Shown here: positions 50,096-57,434 of the stretch, piece after piece
Layout: every line of letters starts with the position of its first letter
Numbering within the stretch: position 1 is the stretch's first letter
Assembly: GCA_047722305.1 (NCBI GenBank)
Contig: JBDNYM010000002.1
Coordinates: 55,762 to 119,761 of the forward strand
DNA: 64,000 nt
Origin: JAKVJE01 sp047722305
Lineage (GTDB): Bacteria > Actinomycetota > Actinomycetes > Actinomycetales > Microbacteriaceae
Direction of reading: 5' to 3'
The notes under the pieces: generated by a model
Database searches by the model: none
What the model saw: only the letters and a program-made list of their open reading frames with translations
Told to the model about the DNA's origin: nothing
Position numbers and translations under genes: made by a program

Positions 50096-50676
50096 GCGTG
50101 CGTCATCTCCGAGAACGAGTCGATGGTGGCCGCACCCTTCTGCCAGTTGCAGGCGCACAGCTCGTCGGACTGCAGGGCGTCGAGCTGCCGCAGCACCTCG
50201 TCGGTGTTGCGCCCCACGTTGCCGGCGTCGACCGTCACGAACTGGATGGTGTTGTTCGGATCGATGATGAACGTCGCGCGATCGGCGACGCCATCGGCGT
50301 TGAGCACGCCGAGCGCGCTGGTCAGCTCGCGCTTGATGTCGCTGGCCAGGGGGAACGGCAGGTCGCGCAGGTCCTCGTGGCTGCGACGCCAGGCGTAGGT
50401 GGCATACTCGTTGTCGACCGAGGCGCCGAAGATCTCGGTGTCGCGGTCGGCGAACTCCTGGTACAGCTTGCCGAACGCGGCGATCTCGGTCGGGCACACG
50501 AACGTGAAGTCCTTCGGCCAGAAGAACACCACGCGCCACTTGCCCTTGCTCTTCTCGCTGGAGACGGTGGTGAAGAAGTCCTCCGGCTGCTTCGCGTCAA
50601 CCGCGGAGAGGTCCCCGGGGATCACCGCCGTCAATTCGTACTCGGGAAACTGCTCCCCGATGGTCAGCACTGCCAT
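50092..50676 (-). CDS. ahpC: Alkyl hydroperoxide reductase AhpC (peroxiredoxin)
   Basis: 194 residues, AhpC/Prx1-type 2-Cys peroxiredoxin. Peroxidatic Cys61 in DFTFVCPTEIAAF and resolving Cys in LCACNWQKGAAT near 175. Reduces H2O2, organic peroxides and peroxynitrite. AAAGGACTT precedes ATG 50676. Divergent from oxyR across a 98-bp AT-rich region with repeated ATAG half-sites, the usual layout for OxyR-controlled ahpCD. Confidence 0.97.
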   Translation of the reverse strand: MAVLTIGEQFPEYELTAVIPGDLSAVDAKQPEDFFTTVSSEKSKGKWRVVFFWPKDFTFVCPTEIAAFGKLYQEFADRDTEIFGASVDNEYATYAWRRSHEDLRDLPFPLASDIKRELTSALGVLNADGVADRATFIIDPNNTIQFVTVDAGNVGRNTDEVLRQLDALQSDELCACNWQKGAATIDSFSEMTHA

Positions 50677-50726
50677 GTGCAAGTCCTTTCCGTACCCTGA
50701 CCGCAGCCAACCTACGATCAGCTTTC

Positions 50727-50781
50727 ATGATAGATCTGTTTGCATCCATAGGGAAATAACCATAGATTAAACCTGTGATAG
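50727..50781. promoter_or_regulatory. OxyR operator / divergent ahpC-oxyR promoter region
   Basis: An AT-rich island in a GC-rich window. ATAG occurs at 50730, 50748, 50762 and 50778, at steps of 18, 14 and 16 bases, resembling repeated OxyR half-sites. TATCAT on the minus strand (50727-50732) is a candidate -10 for ahpC; TAGATT (50763-50768) ends 6 nt before the oxyR GTG and is a candidate -10 for oxyR, so the operator would overlap both promoters. Confidence 0.6.
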
Positions 50782-51734
50782 GCAATGCGAATCCGCTGGT
50801 GAAAGCCACCCTCATCCAGATCCGCTCGTTCGTGGCCGTCTGCCAATTCGAGCACTTCGGCGAGGCGGCCGCCCAGCTCGGCGTCAGCCAGCCTACGCTC
50901 AGCCAGTCGCTGGCCGAACTGGAGCGCGGGCTCGGCCTGCAGCTCGTGGAGCGCACCACGCGCCGCGTGCTCATCACCGACGACGGGCGGCACCTGCTCC
51001 CCTACGCCCAGCGCGTCGTCGCCGCCACCGACAACCTGCTCGAGGCCGCCAGCGCCCGCAACGGCGGGCCCGCGCGCATCCGGTTCGGCGTCATTCCCAC
51101 CATCGCCCCCTACCTCATCGGCGAGCTGGTACGGGCCCTGTCCACCACGCCGCTCAGCCTCGACCTCTACGAGCACCCCACCCAGAACCAGCTGCAGGGG
51201 CTCGCCGACGGCGAGATCGACGTCGCCTGCCTGGCCCTCCCGGTGCCGGGCGCCTCCCGGTTCACCTCCATCCCTCTCTACCGCGAGCCGTTCGTCATCG
51301 CCGTGCCGCGCACCCATCCCTGGGCCCGGCGGCACGACGTCAGCCCCAACGAGCTCAATGACCAGCGGCTGGTGGTGCTGGAGGAGGGGCACTGCCTGCG
51401 CGACGAGACCCTCGCCCTGTGCAACCGCAGCAAGACCCGCGAGGGGCGCCAGACGCTCATCGAGACCTCCACCATCGCCACCATGGTGCAGCTGGTCGCC
51501 ACCGACTTCGGCGTCACCGTCCTGCCCCAGTCGGCCGCCCCCAGCGCCGTGCGCAGCGCCGACATCGCCATCGCCGAATTCAGCGGGCCCGTGCCGCACC
51601 GCGACGTCGCCCTGCTCTACCGCAAGTCGAGCGCCGCCGGTGAGCTGTACCGCACGCTGGCGCGCGTCATCGTCAAGGTCAGCCGGGAGCTGCCGGTCAT
51701 CCCGGCCGCCCCCGCCGAGCCCGTCCGGGCGTGA
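50775..51734 (+). CDS. oxyR: Hydrogen-peroxide sensor OxyR (LysR family)
   Basis: 319 residues. N-terminal LysR helix-turn-helix (FGEAAAQLGVSQPTLSQSLA, LERGLGLQLVERTTR); the peroxide-sensing cysteines are Cys207 in EEGHCLRD and Cys216, nine residues apart as in E. coli OxyR (199 and 208). Divergent from ahpC-ahpD, which it very likely controls. The GTG start has a -10-like TAGATT 6 nt upstream and no Shine-Dalgarno, so leaderless. Confidence 0.95.
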   Translation: MIGNANPLVKATLIQIRSFVAVCQFEHFGEAAAQLGVSQPTLSQSLAELERGLGLQLVERTTRRVLITDDGRHLLPYAQRVVAATDNLLEAASARNGGPARIRFGVIPTIAPYLIGELVRALSTTPLSLDLYEHPTQNQLQGLADGEIDVACLALPVPGASRFTSIPLYREPFVIAVPRTHPWARRHDVSPNELNDQRLVVLEEGHCLRDETLALCNRSKTREGRQTLIETSTIATMVQLVATDFGVTVLPQSAAPSAVRSADIAIAEFSGPVPHRDVALLYRKSSAAGELYRTLARVIVKVSRELPVIPAAPAEPVRA

Positions 51735-51809
51735 AGCGGGGCGGGCGCTCGATCGTCGGCCCCGGCACGGACGCGCGCCCATGCGTGCTGCGCAGGATGC
51801 GCGCGCCGC

Positions 51810-53144
51810 TCAGGCCAGGGCGCCCATCGGGTCCCAGGCCGGCAGTACGATCGGCTGGGCGTCGAGCGCCTGCCGCAGCTGCTCCGGCAGCGTGTCGCGG
51901 CGCACGACCACCTCGAAGACGTACTCGTCGAACCACGAGTCGTCCATGGTGAAGAATCCCTGGTCGCCGTGCTTGTCGCCCCAGCTGTTCTCCACGCGCC
52001 AGCGGTTGGTGGCGCCGTCGTCGGCGAGGTCCACCCCGGTGAACAGCATGGCGTGCGTCATCTCCGACTCGCCGGAGACCACCCGCTGCTCCTTGTCCAT
52101 CCCCAGATCGATGCCGTAGACGGCCCCGTACTCGTACAGGTCGGCCGCCCAGACCCCGTCGTCGCGCTGCGACTGCTTGCCGGTGTCGCAGCCGAACCAG
52201 ACCGGCTCCCCGCCGGCGATGGTCTGCGCGGCCAGCCGCTTGATGGTGGCCATCGGCGCGTTCACGTACCGCACCGGGCGGCCGCCGACCACGTTGCCGA
52301 GGTGCGCGACGGTCAGCGCCGACCCCTTCGGATGCTCGCGGCGGGGGTCGTCCACCAGGCACACGTAGTCCTCGAGGTCGATGGTCGTGTATTTCTCGCG
52401 GAACTGCTGCGGGGTGAGTGCGCCGTCGCGGTGGAACTGCTTGTCGTCGTCGGTCCACTCCCACTCGAAGCTGGCGGGCGGGGTGCCCAGGTGCACGTTC
52501 AGGATGGCGTGGACATCGGCCAGCGCGGCCTCCTTGGCGCTGCGCAGGGCGTCGACGTCCGCCCCGCCGGCCGCCTGCCGGCGCAGCTCCAGGGCCGCCC
52601 GGCGCAGCCGCAGCCGCAGGATGCTGTTCATCCGGGCCGTGTTGGAGGACGACTGGGTCTCCGGCATCGCCTCCTTGGGCACCACCCCGTGCTTCAGGTA
52701 CAGGCTGGCGGCCATGTCCCACTGCCCGCCGTCGCCCAGCAGCGTGTGCAGCAGGAACGAGACCACGCGGGAGTCGACCGGCTCGTCAGCTGTGGCGATG
52801 ACATCCTCCAGGAAGAAGTTCGAGCGCTCGAACTTGTCCCAGTACATGGCGTAGTTCTGGCTGAACTCGAAATCTTTGCGTCCCAGCCGCTGCCGGGCGC
52901 CGTACCGCAGCAGGTTGAGCGACGAGAACAGCCAGCACCGGCCGCTGTGCTTCTGATCCGTGACCGGCCAGTCGTCGAGCCGATGCGACATCGTGCGCGA
53001 GATGTGCACGAGGCGGTCGTGGTTGAGCGCCACATCGTCCAGCGCAGTGCGGGTGACCGCATTCTGGGCGACGTGCTTCGCCGGATCGGCGGCGAACGCG
53101 GACTCGAAGGCGGCGATCAGATCAGGGGTGAGCTCGGCAGTCAT
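51810..53144 (-). CDS. pepC: Aminopeptidase C / bleomycin hydrolase (peptidase C1B)
   Basis: 444 residues. Active-site region VTDQKHSGRCWLFSSLNLLR with oxyanion Gln64 and Cys70; catalytic His in EMTHAMLFTGVD and Asn in WRVENSWGDKHG. Cytoplasmic hexameric aminopeptidase of broad specificity. ATG 53144 is preferred to the ATG three codons upstream because TACGAT ends 7 nt before it and overlaps the earlier ATG (leaderless pattern). The enzyme is scattered in actinobacteria, commoner in host-associated or peptide-using ones. Confidence 0.93.
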   Translation of the reverse strand: MTAELTPDLIAAFESAFAADPAKHVAQNAVTRTALDDVALNHDRLVHISRTMSHRLDDWPVTDQKHSGRCWLFSSLNLLRYGARQRLGRKDFEFSQNYAMYWDKFERSNFFLEDVIATADEPVDSRVVSFLLHTLLGDGGQWDMAASLYLKHGVVPKEAMPETQSSSNTARMNSILRLRLRRAALELRRQAAGGADVDALRSAKEAALADVHAILNVHLGTPPASFEWEWTDDDKQFHRDGALTPQQFREKYTTIDLEDYVCLVDDPRREHPKGSALTVAHLGNVVGGRPVRYVNAPMATIKRLAAQTIAGGEPVWFGCDTGKQSQRDDGVWAADLYEYGAVYGIDLGMDKEQRVVSGESEMTHAMLFTGVDLADDGATNRWRVENSWGDKHGDQGFFTMDDSWFDEYVFEVVVRRDTLPEQLRQALDAQPIVLPAWDPMGALA

Positions 53145-53219
53145 GGGGTCCATCGTATGCGCGCCCGCAGCCGGATGCGGCGGCCAGGGGACAGTCGGCG
53201 AGGAGGCGGTCGGCGGGCG

Positions 53220-54134
53220 TCACCCCGGCAACGGCGGCAGCGCCGGCGTCCACGGCGCGCGCGGCAGCGCCTCCTGGTCGAAGGTGGCCAGCCAGTCCGC
53301 AGCGCACCCGCCCGGGAGCCCCAGCGAGGCGGCGATCTCGCGGCGCACCCGCGCGGCGTCCCATCCCGCCCGCCGCAGCTGCGCCAGGGTGACGGCTCCA
53401 TCCCGCTTGGCGAGGCGCCGGCCGGTCGGCCCCAGCACCAGCGGCACGTGGGCGTACTCGGGCGCGGCCCCGCCCAGCAGCCGGGCCAGGTAGGCCTGGC
53501 GGGGCGCGCTGCTGGACAGATCGTCGCCGCGCACCACCTGGTCGACGCCCTGGGCGAGATCGTCCACGACCACGGCCAGGTTGTAGGCGGGCACCCCGTC
53601 GCTGCGGCGCAGCACGAAGTCGTCGACGATACCCGCGACGTCTCCGAGCAGCCGGTCGCGGACCGCCACGTGCCGCTCGTCCTCGGGGACGCGCAGCCGG
53701 AGGGCGGGATGCGGATGCCGGGCCCGGCGGACGCGCCGCTCGGCCGGGGTGAGGTTCCGGCAGGTGCCCGGGTAGGCGCCGGGGGCCGCGTGCGGGGCGG
53801 ACGCGGCCTGCTGGATGTCGCGGCGCGAGCAGTAGCACTCGTAGACCAGCCCCCGGTCGGCCAGCGCCGCGATGGCGGCCGCATAGCGCGCGGTCCGCTC
53901 GCTCTGACGGAGGATTTCCCCATCCCAGTCGATCCCCAGCGTGCGCAGGTCGGCGAGCTGTCCCGGCACGGCCTCCGGCCGCGAGCGCTGCGGGTCGAGG
54001 TCTTCGACGCGGATGAGGAAGCGCCGGCCGGTGGAGCGGGCGAACAGCCAGGCCAGCAGGGCGGTGCGCAGGTTGCCCAGGTGCAGCGGGCCGCTCGGGG
54101 TGGGGGCGAACCGCCCGGCGCCGGGCTCAGTCAT
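53220..54134 (-). CDS. gluQ: Glutamyl-Q tRNA(Asp) synthetase
   Basis: 304 residues, a truncated glutamyl-tRNA synthetase without the anticodon-binding domain. Class I HIGH variant in APTPSGPLHLGNLRTALLAW; KMSKS-equivalent GRRLAKRDGAVTL; a zinc cluster formed by VYECYCSRRD and PGTCRNL. Attaches glutamate to queuosine at the wobble position of tRNA-Asp. The start overlaps the stop of the cation-efflux gene by 8 nt. The long C-terminal tail is Pro-rich. Confidence 0.94.
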   Translation of the reverse strand: MTEPGAGRFAPTPSGPLHLGNLRTALLAWLFARSTGRRFLIRVEDLDPQRSRPEAVPGQLADLRTLGIDWDGEILRQSERTARYAAAIAALADRGLVYECYCSRRDIQQAASAPHAAPGAYPGTCRNLTPAERRVRRARHPHPALRLRVPEDERHVAVRDRLLGDVAGIVDDFVLRRSDGVPAYNLAVVVDDLAQGVDQVVRGDDLSSSAPRQAYLARLLGGAAPEYAHVPLVLGPTGRRLAKRDGAVTLAQLRRAGWDAARVRREIAASLGLPGGCAADWLATFDQEALPRAPWTPALPPLPG

Positions 54135-55026
54135 GCAGCTCTCGCTGCGCCTCGTGCTCGCGATGCGCCTCGGGCTCCAGCTGGAAGGTGGTGTGCTGCA
54201 CCCCGAAGTGCTCGGCGAGGCAGTGGTCGAGCTGGTCGAGCAGCGCGTCCGCGCGTCCGGCGTCGAAGGGGGTGGCGACGGTGACGTGCGCGGTGACGCT
54301 CACCTCGTCGGTGGCGATCGTCCAGGCGTGCAGGTCGTGGACCCGCCGCACGCCGGGTACACGTTCGAGGTGCCGGCGCATCCGCCGCAGGTCGACCTGG
54401 GGCGGGACGGCCTCCATCAGCACGTTGACGACCTCTCGCAGCAGCTTGACGGCCCGCGGCACGATGAGCGCGACCACCAGCAGTGCGGCGATCGAGTCGG
54501 CCGGGGAGAAGCCGGTCGTCGCGATCACGATCCCGGCGGCCAGCGCGGCGACGGAGCCGAACAGGTCGCCGGCGACTTCGAGCCGCGCCGCCCGCGAGTT
54601 GACGGTCTGCCCGGACATCCGGCTGAGGATGATCGCGGCCACGATGTTGGCCGCCAGGCCGAGCGCGGCGGCGAGCATGAGCAGCGAGCCGTGCACCTCG
54701 GCCTCGCCGGTGACGAGGCGGATCACCGCGTTCACCCCCGACCAGGCGCCCACGCCGAGCAGCACCAGCATGTTGACGAGCGCCACGATCACCTCGATGC
54801 GGCGCAGGCCGAACGTGTCGCGCGGCGTCGCCGGCCGACGGGCCACCACGGCCGCCACCAGCGCGGCGACCAGCCCGAGCGAGTCGGCCGCCATATGCCC
54901 GGCATCGGTGAGCAGCGCCAGCGAGCCGGTGCGCAGGCCGACCAGCACCTCGACCACCATCACCGACAGCGTCAGCGCACAGACGGCGGCCAGCGGGGGG
55001 ACGGTGTTCGCGGGCGACGTGCTCAT
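54127..55026 (-). CDS. Cation diffusion facilitator (CzcD-type Zn/Co efflux)
   Basis: 299 residues with six membrane helices. SLALLTDAGHMAADSLGLVAAL carries the HxxxD metal site of helix 2 and FSPADSIAALLVVALIV its helix 5 partner. The cytoplasmic C-terminal domain (ERVPGVRRVHDLHAWTIATD) binds metal and dimerises. Exports zinc, cobalt or cadmium by proton exchange. ATG 55026: CACAAT lies 6 nt upstream. Overlaps the start of gluQ; no functional link is known. Confidence 0.94.
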   Translation of the reverse strand: MSTSPANTVPPLAAVCALTLSVMVVEVLVGLRTGSLALLTDAGHMAADSLGLVAALVAAVVARRPATPRDTFGLRRIEVIVALVNMLVLLGVGAWSGVNAVIRLVTGEAEVHGSLLMLAAALGLAANIVAAIILSRMSGQTVNSRAARLEVAGDLFGSVAALAAGIVIATTGFSPADSIAALLVVALIVPRAVKLLREVVNVLMEAVPPQVDLRRMRRHLERVPGVRRVHDLHAWTIATDEVSVTAHVTVATPFDAGRADALLDQLDHCLAEHFGVQHTTFQLEPEAHREHEAQRELHD

Positions 55027-55112
55027 GCTCCCATTGTGCCCGGGTGCAGCCAGGAGCATCTGGGAGGGCCCGCCAAGAGCGAGATCGGGTCGCGCCGGAT
55101 TCCTCGCTCGGC

Positions 55113-55118
55113 TACCAT
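55113..55118 (+). promoter_or_regulatory. -10 box for the cysteine-leader / CBS transcript
   Basis: TACCAT ends 7 nt before the ATG of the 8-codon leader ORF, the same spacing used by many genes in this window, so the leader would be translated from a leaderless end. Confidence 0.65.
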
Positions 55119-55125
55119 GCCGGGT

Positions 55126-55152
55126 ATGCGCTGCATTCGTTGTTGTCGGTGA
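55126..55152 (+). CDS. Cysteine-rich leader peptide MRCIRCCR (candidate attenuator uORF)
   Basis: An 8-codon ORF with three Cys codons (TGC, TGT, TGT) and three Arg codons, ending in TGA, 71 nt before the cysteine synthase/CBS start. A TACCAT -10 lies 7 nt upstream, so it is probably translated first on a leaderless mRNA. In mycobacteria, leaderless cysteine-rich uORFs act as cysteine-sensing attenuators of sulfur genes; this has the same layout. It is too short for gene finders. Regulation here is inference; the ORF, promoter and position are seen directly. Confidence 0.7.
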   Translation: MRCIRCCR

Positions 55153-55194
55153 TCACGCCTCCGCGTCGATCATCACGAGCGGGGTACGCCCCGC
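55148..55194 (+). promoter_or_regulatory. Candidate attenuator hairpins between leader ORF and CBS gene
   Basis: A very stable hairpin GCGGGG-TACG-CCCCGC (55179-55194) with a UACG tetraloop stands 13 nt before AAGGAG (55208-55213), the Shine-Dalgarno of the CBS gene. Upstream, GTGAT at the leader stop can pair with ATCAC at 55172-55176, and CCTCC at 55159-55163 offers CUCC to pair with the GGAG of the ribosome site. A ribosome paused on the Cys codons would disrupt the first pairing. Confidence 0.55.
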
Positions 55195-55223
55195 GACAAC
55201 AATTTGCAAGGAGCAGCGCACCC

Positions 55224-56231
55224 ATGCGCATCGCATCATCCGTCACCGATCTCATCGGCCACACCCCCCTCATCGAACTGCACCACGTCACTGCCGGCCT
55301 CCGCGCCCGGGTGGTGGTCAAGGTCGAGTATTTCAACCCGGGCGGCTCGTCCAAGGACCGCATCGCCGAGCGCATCATCGACGCGGCCGAGCGCGCCGGG
55401 CAGCTGCAGCCGGGTGGCACCATCGTGGAGCCCACCTCCGGCAACACCGGCATCGGTCTGGCGCTCGTCGCCCAGCAACGCGGCTACCGCACCATCTTCG
55501 TCGTCCCGGACAAGGTCTCGGAAGACAAGCGCGCCGTGCTGCGCGCCTACGGCGCCGAGGTGCTGGTGGCGCCCACCGACGTCGAGCCCGACGACCCGCG
55601 CTCGTACTACTCGGTCTCCGACCGGCTGGTCCGCGAGATTCCGAGCGCGTTCAAGCCGAACCAGTACGAGAACCCGGAGGGGCCCGCCAGCCACTACGCG
55701 ACCACCGGCCCCGAGATCTGGGGGGACACCGACGGGCAGGTCACCCATTTCGTGGCCGGCATCGGCACCGGCGGCACCATCACCGGAACTGGTCGGTACC
55801 TCAAGGAGGTGTCCGGCGGCCGCGTGCAGGTGGTGGGCGCCGACCCGGCCGGGTCGGTGTACTCGGGCGGGCCCGTCCACCAGTACTTCGTGGAGGGCGT
55901 CGGCGAGGACTTCTGGCCGGGCGCCTACGACCCCTCGATCGTCGACGACGTCGTGCAGGTCGGCGACGCCGAGTCGTTCGGCCTGACCCGCCGCCTGGCC
56001 CGCGAGGAGGGGCTGCTGGTCGGCGGCTCGTCCGGGCTCGCCGTCGCGGCCGCCCTGCGCGCCGCCGCCTCCCTCGGCGAGGACGCGCTCGTCGTCGTCC
56101 TCCTCCCCGACGGCGGCCGCGGCTACCTCGGCAAGATCTTCGACGACGACTGGCTGCGGACCCACGGGTTCGCCGGCCTCGTCGTCCCATCCGCCGCTCC
56201 GCTCGCGGCCACCACTCCGAAAGGCAACTGA
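55224..56231 (+). CDS. Cystathionine beta-synthase / cysteine synthase (PLP)
   Basis: 335 residues, fold-type II PLP enzyme. Lys44 in NPGGSSKDRIAER holds PLP; EPTSGNTGIGLALVAQ and GIGTGGTITGTGRYLK bind substrate and phosphate; LPDGGRGYLGKIFDDDWLR near the end is typical of cystathionine beta-synthases rather than CysK. The regulatory CBS domains found in longer relatives are missing. With the next gene it would form reverse transsulfuration (homocysteine + serine to cystathionine to cysteine); O-acetylserine use is possible. AAGGAG precedes the ATG. It follows the cysteine-rich leader. Confidence 0.9.
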   Translation: MRIASSVTDLIGHTPLIELHHVTAGLRARVVVKVEYFNPGGSSKDRIAERIIDAAERAGQLQPGGTIVEPTSGNTGIGLALVAQQRGYRTIFVVPDKVSEDKRAVLRAYGAEVLVAPTDVEPDDPRSYYSVSDRLVREIPSAFKPNQYENPEGPASHYATTGPEIWGDTDGQVTHFVAGIGTGGTITGTGRYLKEVSGGRVQVVGADPAGSVYSGGPVHQYFVEGVGEDFWPGAYDPSIVDDVVQVGDAESFGLTRRLAREEGLLVGGSSGLAVAAALRAAASLGEDALVVVLLPDGGRGYLGKIFDDDWLRTHGFAGLVVPSAAPLAATTPKGN

Positions 56232-56237
56232 ACGATC

Positions 56238-57434
56238 ATGACCAAACCAGCCCCCGCCACCTCCCCAGCCGACACGACCTCCGCGGGCGCCGCCGGGTTC
56301 GAGACCCGCGCCATCCACGTCGGGCAGGCCCCCGACCCGACCACCGGCGCCGTCATCCCGCCCCTGTACCTCACGTCGACGTACGCCCAGGACGGAGTCG
56401 GCGGCCTGCGCGCCGGCTACGACTACTCCCGCACCGCGAACCCCACCCGCGACGCCCTGCAGACCGTGATCGCCTCGCTGGAGGGGGCGGCGAGCGCATA
56501 CTCGTTCGCCAGCGGCCTGGCCGCCGAGGACGCCCTGCTGCGGGCCGTGCTGCGCCCCGGCGACCGGGTCATCCTGGGCGATGACGCCTACGGCGGCACG
56601 TTCCGGCTGCTCGACAAGATCTACGTGCAGTGGGGCATCGACCTGGTGCCCGTCGACCTCACCGACCCGGAGGCGCTGCGAGCCGCCATCGCCGAGCGGG
56701 CGCCCCGACTCATCTGGGTCGAGACCCCCACGAACCCGCTGCTCACCGTGGTGGACATCGCGGCAGTCGCACAGGCCGGTCACGCGGCCGGGGCCGTCGT
56801 GGTGGTGGACAACACCTTCGCGACCCCGTACCTGCAGCGCCCCCTCGACTGGGGCGCCGACGCGGTGGTGCATTCGACCACCAAGTACTTCGGCGGGCAC
56901 TCGGACGTGGTGGGCGGCGCGGTGGCCGTCAACGACCCCGAACTGGCCCAGCAGGTGGCCTTCCAGCAGAACGCGGCCGGGGCGATCTCGTCGCCGTTCG
57001 ACGCCTGGCTGACCCTGCGCGGGGTGAAGACCCTGGCGGTCCGCGTCGAGCGGCACAGCGAGAACGCGCAGCGCGTCGCCGAGCGGCTGCACGGCCATCC
57101 GCAGGTCCGCCGGGTCTACTACCCGGGCCTGCCCGATCATCCCGGCCACGACCTCGCGCAGCGGCAGATGCGCCGGTTCGGCGGCATGGTCTCGGTCAGT
57201 GTGCAGGGCGGCCCGGCGGCCGCCCGGCGGTTCGCCGAGGGGACCCACATCTTCACCCTGGCCGAGTCGCTGGGCGGCGTCGAGTCGCTCATCGAGTACC
57301 CGTGGGCGATGACCCACGCCTCGGTGCAGGGCAGCAGCCTGGAGGTCCCCGACGATCTGGTGCGGCTCTCGGTCGGCATCGAGAACGCGGACGACCTGAT
57401 CTCCGACCTGCTCACCGCCCTCGACCGCCTCTGA
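56238..57434 (+). CDS. Cystathionine gamma-lyase / gamma-synthase
   Basis: 398-residue Cys/Met-metabolism PLP enzyme. PLP lysine 216 in VHSTTKYFGGHSDVVGG; DYSRTANPTRDALQ, FASGLAAEDALL and VVDNTFATPYLQRPLDWGAD; SLGGVESLIEYPWAMTHASV near the C-terminus. Located 6 nt after the CBS gene, so co-transcribed; this pairing favours the lyase step (cystathionine to cysteine), though gamma-synthases are close homologues. Its 3' end overlaps the convergent surface-protein gene by 23 nt. Confidence 0.93.
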   Translation: MTKPAPATSPADTTSAGAAGFETRAIHVGQAPDPTTGAVIPPLYLTSTYAQDGVGGLRAGYDYSRTANPTRDALQTVIASLEGAASAYSFASGLAAEDALLRAVLRPGDRVILGDDAYGGTFRLLDKIYVQWGIDLVPVDLTDPEALRAAIAERAPRLIWVETPTNPLLTVVDIAAVAQAGHAAGAVVVVDNTFATPYLQRPLDWGADAVVHSTTKYFGGHSDVVGGAVAVNDPELAQQVAFQQNAAGAISSPFDAWLTLRGVKTLAVRVERHSENAQRVAERLHGHPQVRRVYYPGLPDHPGHDLAQRQMRRFGGMVSVSVQGGPAAARRFAEGTHIFTLAESLGGVESLIEYPWAMTHASVQGSSLEVPDDLVRLSVGIENADDLISDLLTALDRL

